Shown piece after piece: positions 1-31,041 of a stretch of DNA of 64,000 bases. Both the position numbers and the translations under genes were made by a program. Below the pieces are notes generated by a model. The model was not told the origin of the DNA. It saw only the letters and a list, made by a program, of their open reading frames with translations, and ran no database searches. The first letter of the stretch is position 1. The number at the start of each line of letters is the position of its first letter. Origin of the DNA: Hemicentrotus pulcherrimus. Taxonomy: Eukaryota > Echinodermata > Echinoidea > Camarodonta > Strongylocentrotidae. The DNA lies in assembly GCA_003118195.1 (NCBI GenBank), contig BEXV01000090.1, positions 512,183-576,182 on the forward strand. Reading direction: 5' to 3'.

Positions 1-89
1 AAAAAACACTCTTTACTCTAACCCTTCATCGCAATGCTCTTTTCAAATACATTATTCCTCCTGTGTAGATACATGTATGTATACTTTTT

Positions 90-480
90 TCATTACCCTA
101 TCCTTTCCCTTCACATTTCCCTGCTTTCCTATCCACTCATGTTTTTCCTCCTCCCTTATTATTCACCTGCCCCCCCCCCTCTCTCCCTGTCTATCTCTCT
201 CTACCCATCACCCAACCTACCCCTCTTTGACCACTTCAACACATTCCAATACCCATTGTTTTACCCCAGTCTTCATGTACATATGAAAAATTCTTCATCA
301 CCCTCTTTCTCCTCCACCACCACCACCTCCACCACTACCTACCATTACCACCACTGCCACTTCTACCCCTCTGCCGATCAACCCTCCTCTACTTCATTGA
401 ATCTCTCTGATCACCCCTCCCCTTCATCTTCCTCATCCCTTTCCACCCCACCCAACACCCTTTCCATCACCATCAAACAT
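90..480. repeat. CT-rich low-complexity tract
   Basis: The + strand is almost purely pyrimidine with CCACCACCA and TCTCTC runs. It yields Pro/Ser/Leu-rich and His/Thr-rich frames that have no domain character, so they are rejected as genes. Confidence 0.75.
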
Positions 481-1991
481 TAATTCACCATCATTGCCGA
501 AATCAATCTAATTAGGGGGCACTTATATCTAAAACAGTGGTATTTGCTCTAAAGGAGGCATGGTAATTGCATATTTGTATTCTGCTGGCACATCTGCGCA
601 TGAGATTGGCAAACACGTACAGCAAATACTCATGGATAGGGCTTTCACCCTCTTCTTCATCTGTTAATGTTGGTTATGGCAACAGTATTACCTGAGGGAA
701 ATAATTCAGCTGCTCTTGTTGGCCAAACAAATATACTTTAAATGGAAAGCAGTTTAGCTCTGGAAGTCCCAAAAGGGTTTTCAAAAGCTTTAAAAGAGCT
801 CTGTTACAAAAACACTGAACAATTCAAGTTAAGTAACAAACAAACTCATTGTTTCTCTGCTTTTTAGTTCATTTAATATGATACTTTTTGTATAGATATT
901 TGGAAATCTCCTTGCTCTAAATGTAAATAATTGTACATAATTGTGACTTTTGAAAATGTCATTTTAAAGGTAAACTACATTTCTATTTACATTGAACATC
1001 CTAGTTGAGAGATGATAATGTGCATATCTGAGCTATATTTAGTAAGTAATTAGGTAAATATTAAGAATTTCTATTTTAAGGATTATCCCTTCCTACAGAG
1101 CACTCGGTGAAGTTGAACGCAGAAAAGCTTATCCTTTATATACCTGAAGGCGTGCAAAGCATCTCACATTATGTAGCTTCCTTTTATATTAACACACCCT
1201 GCCCACTCAAAATCTGAGAAAATGAGTATTTCCTGAAAAATAACATAAATTCTAGATACATCACTTTTGGGAGAAATCTGTTTGCAACCATTTTTTTTTC
1301 CAGTCCATTATTTCCCTCTGCCTGCTTTATCTATCTCTCTCAAGTTCATCTGTTTTCTCTTTAATCTGTTTGTTCTATCCTTAATCTGTTTCTTCTCTCC
1401 CCTTCTCATCTGGTCAGGTCTTTGTGACTTGATGTCAAACATGCAAATTGCTGAGTTTGGGGGCATGATTAAACAGATGTTCCATTACATGGTATCCATG
1501 GTTACTTATTTACTCAAAGAACAGCTCGGAGCGCACTCATGATACTAACAAGGTGAACTGTCAGCTGGCAGATTAAGAATTGTGATTGGCAATTACTACG
1601 AGAACGAGGTTAAGGCAAACAGAAGTCATTTCCAAGTGGTAAATACCATGTTTGGATGATGTAAACTTGTTTCTTGACGATTTGTAAATCATGTCTGATG
1701 AAGCAACAGGCTTTACTTACAGTCGAAATGCTCAGAGGAGAAAGTTGACTTAAACACAAACCCTCCCTACAATACCCTAGAAATTCTGACAGGAATGTTT
1801 ACTTTAATGTTTTTTGAACTTTTCCTTCTTTTTATTGTATTCTTCAAGAGAACGTTGTCTTAGCCTTTATTGGAAGACAATTAACAGTTGTCAGCCCGCA
1901 CATTATTCATTCAATATAAAATGTGATTGACATTTTCTCTTTGCTGCCTTATGTTAAAGAGAGTGTAAGAATCTGGGTTCCATTTTGGTAA

Positions 1992-2363
1992 TACCGTAAT
2001 TAACGGTGTATAAACCGCACCTTTTTGCCGCCGAAAAAATGTCAAAGTCGGGGGTGCGGTTTATACACGTTACACCCAAAAACCAGCACGAATTTGGACA
2101 TATGGGACTACCACAATGATACAGGACGTTTCCCACACATTTTACCGACAATTTTATCTTGCATTGTTGACATGAAGACACAAATAATCTTCCAAAAACA
2201 ACATCTGCGGATAGATCTTGATCTAAGTTCATGCCAATGCATTGCAAAAGTAAAAGAAGGGGCCGTTTAACAGACCTGCCGCGAAGCATCCAGCACGCAA
2301 AGTCGCCATTTTCAATCCATTTCGATGTATACATTACAAAAAACTGCGACGTTAATTACGGTA
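1992..2363. mobile_element. MITE-like element with 14-bp terminal inverted repeats
   Basis: TACCGTAATTAACG at 1992-2005 is matched by its exact reverse complement at 2350-2363. Just inside the left end, a hairpin pairs GTGTATAAACCGCACC (about 2006-2021) with GGTGCGGTTTATACAC (about 2053-2068). This arrangement resembles a widespread class of short non-autonomous DNA transposons. The open frames inside on both strands show no transposase motif. No clear target-site duplication was seen. Confidence 0.65.
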
Positions 2364-4540
2364 GGTTAGGTTTCAGGTTTAGGCTATGGTAAGGTACGCT
2401 GTTGGGTCTAGAATTGATTTCACATTATCAAAAAGGTATCATTTAATGTATTATCCTATGTCCTTCAAATAATATATCCTGAAAAAATAAGAATTTGAAA
2501 TATTGATCTTGGGGTTCAAAACAGTTCTCTATTTCAAAAATTAATATCATGAACGATAACGGAGTGACAGAGAAAGTATAAGAGGAGGTAAAATGCATTT
2601 GATGCATTGTAGTATGGAAGAAATGTCTAATGAAAGGGAGATACATTGTGAAAGATAGAAACAGAAAGACACTCAGATAAATATAAAGATATGTAGATGA
2701 ACAGACATAAAAGAAACAAGGAGAGAAGCAGAGACAGTAAGATTTGTCACATATATTGAAGCAACATGAAAAATGTGTAGAGCTAAACGAATGTCAAGGA
2801 AGATAAATGGAGCACTGTCTCTTGAATAAGTAGGTTAGTGGATGACCTTTAGTTAGTCCTAAAAAGCACGGAGGCAGGTTAAATGATGCATCTAGTCCCT
2901 GTGTTATGAAATGTAATAGTCCCACATATAAACAATGTTGAGGTAGTTTACTGCCAGGTCTAATGGTCCTCCACATGCAGGGTGGATTGGAAGAGTAATG
3001 TTTGCAAACGTGCTCAGAATAGAATATTGTTAACCTGAAACAAATTTGAAAGTGCCCATAAACAACCTGATTAAAGCAAAAATGCTAGGTGACATACATG
3101 ATAAGCATGGCGTAGTGGCACTCTTGCTTGATGCCAGGTGATATATCAGCTTGTCATGTTTATTTCTGTAGTTCTTGTTTTGTTACTTAGTCTTTCCTCT
3201 CTTGAATATCTGATGTTTCCGTAGTTTGGCCTTCCTCTATTTTATGTATTCTTTTAGTATCGCTTGACCCAACTGCTATATTTCCCAGATTATGTATTTC
3301 CTAATCCTACCTTCTTACTATCTATCTTTCTTTCTATTGTTCTTTCTGTCTTCTTTGCTTCTATATCCCTAGCGATTCTCATACTTCACCCACCCCATCA
3401 CCTCTCCAGTGATGTATGAGAAGTACTAAGCTCTACGATAATTTGGTAGATTCAGACACAGGGATGATTTTGAAAAAGATAAAAAAAGAGAACTGAGTAA
3501 GGAGTTGGCTTTGAATTGTAGGGAGCATTTTAAATAGCATCTTACTGTTTCTTGCTGAAGAAAGTTATTAACCATACCAGGGTCTTTTTATTGTGGGATA
3601 TTGATAACCCTGATTATATATGACATAACGTTTTCAGTTGTTGACATTCATGGTCATCAACAAAGGTCATGTGACAGAAACTACACAAGATGTCACCCAT
3701 ACATATGTGTAAATATTTCAAGTGAAATGGGAATTTCCCCATTTTATCAGTTGTTAAAACTCACAAGTTGTGAGAGGAAACCTATCTTGTCAGAGCATAC
3801 CTTAAACAGGTGATGTAGGGGGGGGGGGAACTGGGTGAAGACATCTAGTTCATGAAGAGTGTACATTGTGTGACAGTTTTACTCCTGTGTGATGGGAGAG
3901 CATCGTCAAGGCTATCATGGTCCATTTGGGCTTAGATCACCAGAGGGATCAGGAGTCCATTTCTTAAATTGTACCAGACTTAGCAAGACCCATTACAGGC
4001 TCATTTTTAGAATGGACTCTGGAGCCAGCTGTTATTCTCTTGTCATTCAAAGCACTTAGTTTGGGTAGAGTCTAAGGTTTGCTTTGGGTTCTAAGCTTGT
4101 AATGTTTTTCTTCTCCACCCTCCTTTACACTTAGTGTTTTGTACATGCTGCATGACCAGAACATACCCATTTTTAAAGATATTTGAGTAGATATTACTGT
4201 TTGAAACAGTTTATATTTTTCCAAACAAGTACTGAAAATTGTATAAACACCCCTATAAAAAAAAAAGAATTGAAGTGTTTAATGAAAAGCAATTCTACCA
4301 AATTAATGTTGTTACTCTTTCTATACAATTTGCAAAGTATCATAAACATGTGATGATGAAGAAATTAAATCTCTGTTCTCCAGATTGTATGTCTACTGTT
4401 GTAATGATGCTTGTTTTTGCATACACTCTGTTGACTATATGCATGTATCAAGGTCAAAGAATAGGCTTTTATAAAGGAATGCATAATCAATATTCAATCG
4501 TCTTATCATTGTATCGTTATATCATTTTATCTTTATACAG

Positions 4541-24456
<19,916 letters not shown>

Positions 24457-24838
24457 CTGATTCTGATTCTCTTCCTCAGCTGATTGTATTATAGTGTAGA
24501 TATCATTTATTGTGTGCTTGCCATTGTACCCATGTATGTGATTCTAAGGGTGGATGAATATCACATTTTTATACTGTCGTTACAATTGGTTTTATAGATT
24601 TTGTTTTTGAGTGTTTGTCCTGATTAATGTATGAACATTTGTAATTTGATATCTAACTTGTTGTTATTATTACATTTGGGTTATATGATCATGAGGTACA
24701 AATGTATATGAATGTGATGGTATTTAAATTTTTTTCCCGATGATATTATGATGAATACAAAAAAAAATGTTTGTTTTTGAGAGCCGCCCTCTAAACCAAA
24801 CAATACAAATGATTCCTGTGATGAACATTCCAGTTTTT

Positions 24839-24844
24839 AATAAA
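24839..24844 (+). promoter_or_regulatory. Candidate DNER polyadenylation signal
   Basis: AATAAA about 385 bases after the stop codon, followed by a T/G-rich stretch (ATTTTGTTTTCC). A second AATAAA at 27044-27049 would give a much longer 3' UTR. Confidence 0.5.
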
Positions 24845-26970
24845 CTCTGAATATTTTGTTTTCCCAAGAAATTTCAGAGAGTAAAAAAGTTCCAACATTT
24901 TAGCTTCCCATTACAATTTTTCACTGGTGCTTGTATGGATTATACACTATATCTAACTTCTGTTGTCATTTGTTGAACGTAACTCTAGAAGGAATATTTT
25001 TAAAGATGTTATAAACCAAATTATGTTTTAGAAAGGTTTCATTGCGAGTATGTCAAGGGAAAGTTCTTTGGGACTACAGAAAACAGTTGTAACTAGTATA
25101 CCTTCTTTTATATGATTCTCTGTTAAGATAGAAATCTATGTAAGCTGGTCAATTTGATGAGTAATTGTGGATTTGATACAGCGGTTGACTCTCAGTTCAT
25201 CAATATCAAATTGTGAAAAGATTGGATTTTTGAAGAATAATACGAAATTGTAGGCAACCAGCTATTGTTGATGTTTGAATCTTACTTAATAATTTCATTA
25301 AAAACTTGCCAAATATATCATTTCATATGCAAGAAGTATGGAACCAACAAGTTTAAGTATAATCAGGTGGTATTAACGCATCATACGGAGATTTGATATG
25401 CTAACAAATCCCTGCAACTTAATGTATCAGTATACAATGAATAGGAGACCTAAAAGTACCGTCCATAGTTTCTAAATTCACATGATTGTAGAGAATGCAT
25501 GTCACTGAATGCTATGTAAGGATGTTCCTATCAGTGAAAGCAGAAATGTGGTTGTTTGACTTGATGAAGAAGCAATAGAGCCCTTCAGCAACCGTCCAAC
25601 TTGGTTACAAAAAGCAAGGATGAGAAGAAAATTAGCAATCAGAAACGTTTGATATTATTATTATTATTATTTGACCCATGTAATATGAAAAATAGTCATA
25701 GCATGTCCATCACTAATATGTATGTTACAAGATGAACAACTTGAAAATAAGTACAAGTACTGACCAGAAAAAAAAAATATTTATATTCCTCACTAATGAC
25801 GAATTGTGGTGTGTTATAGGGATGAAATGATATGTTTTATAGTTTATTGGTTAGGTTTTTTTTTATTTCATTATTTTGTCATATAATGAACTAGTATAAA
25901 CTAGATGTACCAATAGTGCAAAGATATTAACATCAATGTGTGCTTCTAATATAGAATATTTATTTATGTATTCCATTTTGAAACAGCATTTGCATTATAT
26001 AACCAGGGATATGAGAGTTAAACTCACAAATCCTGATATAACTTTGATTGCATTACTTTCTACAATGAACTGTATGTGTACAGTTGTATTAAATGTGTTT
26101 ATGGAGGCTTGTACAGTTTTTAAAAGAATACAAAACATTTCAGGACTTGTATATAATATATGAGAACATAATATTATAAATAATGGAGTATGAAAAAATA
26201 GAAGATCAGTAAATATCATTAAATACTATTAACTTTTATTATTTTTGTAAACAAAACTTTTATAAAGCCAAACATGCCACACGTTTTCTTCTATTTAATA
26301 TTTGCTTTATAAAATTCTGACATTTCAATTTTGTTGAACTTAACACCGCACTTTGACAGTGTGATTCTTTCCTTGTGGATTTTTATCAGAGGTTATTTTC
26401 AACTCATTTTGAAAACTTCGCATTACAATTTAAATTTAAAGCTCTGTTCAAACATTAGACAGTATAACACCCAATGGCAAAATGCTGATACAAAAAAAAA
26501 AAAAGATAAATGTATTGCACATGAATCATCTGTATAGTGTGATATTTATTTATCTGGAACAAGGTTTTCATTTTACAGTGGTTTAGCGGTGCTTTCCTGA
26601 ATCATGTCCAAATGGGGCTTAAATGATCATGTGGATGATCAATATATATATAAGCAATGACAAGATCTTAATTAGAAAACTAAATAAATTAAATAGGCAT
26701 GACCACATTTATCTTCCGTTGAGGGTTGAGGGTATTTACTATTTAATTTTCTTATGGTAAATGTTCATTTTCATTACTGAAATACTGATAAATGTATAGT
26801 GATGTATAACTTTAAGTGTGAGAGTTACATTTCAATTTGCATGATTTATAGCCAATCGTGTGTGTGTTTAACAATGTATGAGATTATGAGAGAAATAGAA
26901 TCAACTTATTTATGTTCATAATGTTTATTGTGACTCATCAAGTTATTTGTCTTTCAGATATGTATCAAAG

Positions 26971-27197
26971 AGAACCAACACCCTTCAAACAAATTAAGGG
27001 ATTACTATTCACATCAGTATAATAATAACCCATTGCGAATTTCAATAAATTGCTTTACTATCTATTCTTCAATCTGCCTTTGCTGAACCTATTTATGATA
27101 TAATAGAATTATTCTTTGGTGGTTGGATCCTCAAAATATGGAGGAGATATATTTTACCTGAAAAGATGACATACTTTAAATGTAGGGTGTTGGTTCT
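26971..27197. repeat. 14-bp inverted repeat flanking a 227-bp segment
   Basis: AGAACCAACACCCT at 26971-26984 is exactly inverted as AGGGTGTTGGTTCT at 27184-27197. It may be the ends of a very small non-autonomous element. It includes the AATAAA at 27044. Confidence 0.6.
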
Positions 27198-27733
27198 TCT
27201 ATATAAAGTTCAGTAGTGTTTTGTGATTTATTTTTGTTCCATTTTTTATTGTGAATGTCTCAGCCATGAATTTACTAAGCATAGTATGTACAAAGATGTA
27301 AAGCTCCAATTTAGTGAGAATAAAAGATTGTAGTGTTTTTTTGCTATAAATGAGTTGTCCGGTGTGGTATGTGTTCCGTGGCAAGAGACAGTCATATGGA
27401 GTGAGTTAAAGGGGAGATAGACTGGGCTTGTTCATGTATGCCTCAGCAAACCGCTGCAGCTTACTGGGCCCAACATATATCTTATAATGCACAGATAAGT
27501 GAGTACATGTAAAATGCTTGCATTCATGCTTGTCATTCATTCATTCAGTACCCTAGAACATGCTGCAGTTTACCACAACAATAAGATTATCATAGAAGAG
27601 TTTAATTGATTGATTGATTGACACATGTACATACATTATTCATATCATCCTTTGACTACAAACATGGACAATCACACATTTTACAAAATTGATGATGCAG
27701 GCAGAGAAGATTGTTTGACAGAGCACAAAGTCC

Positions 27734-27739
27734 TTTATT
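27734..27739 (-). promoter_or_regulatory. Candidate HECTD1 polyadenylation signal
   Basis: AATAAA on the - strand, followed downstream by a GT/T-rich stretch (GGACTTTGTGCTCTGTC). It lies about 3.0 kb past the HECTD1 stop codon, which would give a long 3' UTR. Confidence 0.55.
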
Positions 27740-30700
27740 GAATACTTCTGTGCATTTATATACTCACATACGAGCAATATACAAAAGGAAACACACGTCC
27801 ATCAGTCTTCCAAACTACATATATCATCATCAAGTAAAGATTACCTACCATTTGCACATTTTAACATAGCTTGCTTATACACCTTTATATTCAATAGCAA
27901 AGAAAAGTCATATAGTAGACAAGGAAAGTTTTCATAATTACACATTTCACAATAAGTTCTCTTTCTTCAAATCCAAAGTTACTTGCCGTTCTGCTCTCCA
28001 TTAATTTTGCCAATCAATTGAAAATAAAAAGTGAGAAATCAAAGTCCATGCATTTGCATCTACTGAATTGCAATATAACACAGTCTCCTCTTAGATTCCT
28101 GAAAGATCACCCTCTAATCAAGTCAGAAATGCAAAGTAGCATGCACATAAGAATTTATCTGATACAATATCAAAAGCAAGTAAAACTTTTCCAAAATCTA
28201 CAAAAATCACATATCACAAGCATCGATTCTAGGGGCAATGTGCTCCTTCTTCAGGGATCGCAAGTAAACTGGTGAAACTAGTAATGGACCATATACCATC
28301 ATAGACTAATATATAACTTTTATGATAATAAATAATTTCTTATAATGAGTAAGGACACTTGATTCACTCCTTTCATTTGCGTGGGGATTTTCAGACAGGC
28401 TGACTTTTAGTGACAGATTTGATATTAGAGATCTCATATAAGACTAAATACATTCCATGCCTCCTATAAGATAGTCAGAAGTACGAGACTTATGAGACAG
28501 AAACTACAACGATCAAATGCAAAAAAAGGATTTCCCTACACAGCCTTTGAATGTAAGCAAGCAGATGTGCAGAGATCAAAATGTAATATTTCAGACGAGA
28601 GAGAGAAGAAAGAAAGAGAGTGATAAATTTGTGGAAATATTATTGTTAATTTGAAACATCATCCAAATTTTCAATCATATCTGTAGTTCCTTTTTTATGT
28701 GTTCCTGTAAATCAACATAACTATGCCAAAGTAAATCTCTTCTGATGTACATAAAATACTACAATAACATCCTCGCTTAAAGTGGGGGGAAAAATAGTAT
28801 AAATTGAACCAACAAATTGTACGCTAATGATTTCTGTAATACCGATCTGGCTTGCACAGATAAAAGTAGTGACAAAACAATAGATAAGACAAATTATCAT
28901 CTTGATTTGATGCACAAAGTATTGACCCATGTTTCACTAGGACTACCGTTACTGTATTCAGATCAATATGAAACAATAAATATCACATGAGCATTTGCAT
29001 TTAAACACAGCCTATTGCAATTGTGAACTAATAAAGGCTTTCATATTGACATTTTAATATGTCATGTGACAAGTCTTTCATCAAACTTTGTGAGTAGTCC
29101 AAAACACAGCAGAGAGCTTAGTTTAAGAATTATACCTAGTAATTCAAACAAAAAAATAATATAAGATGAAGAAAGAGCCTTTTCAAATTCAATATTGAAA
29201 GAAAAAAATGACAAAACCACTTCTTATCAAAATTATGGTGTAACAGGTGAATTGTCCAACTTTCTTATGGTGGCTCTACTGAACAAATATTTAAAACAAA
29301 ACATTCACCCCTGAAAAACATGTGGAGCAAAGATGTCAAATTATATATCCATAATCCTTGAATTGTCCAATTAACTAAAACAAATAGTATCAAAGAGAGC
29401 AAAAATTACTAGAACTTCAAACAAATAAAAGCTGATTTTGGAAGGAGAGCTAAGTTCGGAATTAATCACTAATCCACAATGAACAAGATTTATTTAAAAA
29501 AATCTAGCAACTCAAAATTTCAAATGCTGATTCATAAATAAGAAAAAATTGAAATAATCATAATAATAACTATGTTGCAAAATGAATCTAAATTAAATTT
29601 GGTGCAATTTATTCTACCTTAAATATTTCATGAATAGAGTAAAATAATCTTCATATTTCTATAACTGAATGGAAGTCAGTAGTGTTAATAAATCTTTGTC
29701 TTTGGTTATAGACTTAGTTTGTAACAGTGCTCTTGCAGTAAGCAAACACAGAATGCAGCAATGCCAGAGAAGCAGAGAAGCTGTTTGCATTTCCTATATG
29801 GGCAGGAAGAAAGCATTACATCATTTGTTTTTTAAACTCTTCTGAATCTGAACGTCTGAAGTAATGAGGTAAAATCAATGTCATCAAGTACAAAATATAA
29901 AGTTTTTGTGCAACAACTCCAAAAAATAGAGTTTGTTATATCACATGTCATAACCATGATGTGCTTACATGTATACAACACTACAGAGGTACGGAAAACC
30001 ATTTCAATTCTTCTTCTTTACACCAAAGGTATATTGTTTCTTTCAAAAATAAAGCGCGATAGTCGTCAATGTGAGACAAAGATTGTAGATATAGTGGTTT
30101 GTTACAGAAAGTGTTGTTAAGTTCCCATCACTGCACATAACCAATTGATCATAATAACTTATTACTCTCTCAAATTCTTAATCCATATAACAACAACAAC
30201 AACACTAAGAATAGAAGACACGCCCCCGACCAAACCAAACAGAGATGAACGTTTTTGGTTTCTTCTAATAATAGAATCAAATTTGACTTTGAGCTTCCTA
30301 ATTTATTGAGCTGCAATGTTTTTGACTCTAAAACCATTACACTGGAGTCTCCTTTTTTAGTTTAAAAAAACTCAACAATCACCCATAATCTGCAGTATTT
30401 TGAAAATACAGCAAACTGTGTCACTCCACAGAAAATGAGATAAGGTGGTATTGTGTTGAGATAATTGCAGTTTCTGTCTTTCTTTCCTCATATCAATAAA
30501 TAATCTGTCTCCTCTATTCAGAGTTCTTTTTTAATTCTACAAGTCTTGAGAAGCAGAGGTTTAATTCAGGTGTTTACCTCCATATAGTCTAGTTGCCCCT
30601 CCTAGAATCTTCAGGGTTTCCTTAAAATCAATCACCAATCTACAATACCAAAAGAGCCTTCTAGAGCATCACTCTCAAGGAATATATAAATTAAGCCTAG

Positions 30701-30758
30701 GTCAATTCACAATCCAGCTAATATTTCAAGAGTCTTTGAGATGGTGGTGGAGGTGGGG
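27740..30758 (-). other. Probable HECTD1 3' UTR
   Basis: AT-rich, with no exon-like coding on either strand. The stretch between the HECTD1 stop at 30759 and the AATAAA at 27734 is treated as 3' UTR by inference. Transcript ends cannot be fixed from sequence alone. Confidence 0.5.
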
Positions 30759-31041
30759 TTAATTAAGATGGAATCCTTTCTCCTTGGTAGCGCTCAGCAG
30801 CCTCTCTCTCATGGTGTCCTCGTTGGAGTACTCTGGCAGCTTGAGATAGTGGACGCAGGTATTGACCGATGGGTAGGTATGGTCATTAGCATCCACCTTA
30901 CGGACGATGGTGAGACGAGGGTGAAGGTTAGCCAGACCACCGGGGGGTAAAGAAGAGCAGCCGGTGGTAAATTGAAGGAAGGACTTGCGCTCATCACTAT
31001 TCATTGCACTCAGGACATTGACAAAGCGTTGGAAGCCAGGG
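30759..31041 (-). CDS. HECTD1 terminal exon AO (HECT C-lobe, catalytic Cys)
   Basis: 283 nt including TAA at 30759-30761. It reads [70 protein letters not shown] and ends KEKGFHLN. The catalytic Cys codon TGC is at 30855-30857. The C-terminus is nearly identical to vertebrate HECTD1, so activity is expected to be retained. Confidence 0.98.

Larger units (their letters stand above)
1..4540. other. Non-coding region upstream of first visible DNER exon
   Basis: No exon could be supported here. Bases 90-480 are strongly CT-rich low-complexity DNA, so the open frames there are compositional. A MITE-like element occupies 1992-2363. The rest is AT-rich. The 5' exons of the DNER-like gene (signal peptide, first EGFs and most of the N-terminal domain) should lie upstream, because the exon at 4541 begins in mid-codon. 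Confidence 0.6.
24457..27733. other. DNER 3' UTR and convergent intergenic space
   Basis: AT-rich with no supported gene. Candidate + strand poly(A) signals lie at 24839 and 27044. A 14-base inverted repeat flanks about 200 bases (26971-26984 and 27184-27197). The frames seen here are short and lack protein character. Confidence 0.65.

Noticed and set aside
34..483. 149-residue + strand open frame
   Set aside because: CT-rich low complexity; Pro/Ser/Leu and His/Thr content comes from the repeat, and there is no domain or splice context.
1954..2334. 126-residue - strand open frame
   Set aside because: Lies within the MITE-like element and has no transposase motif or conserved signature.
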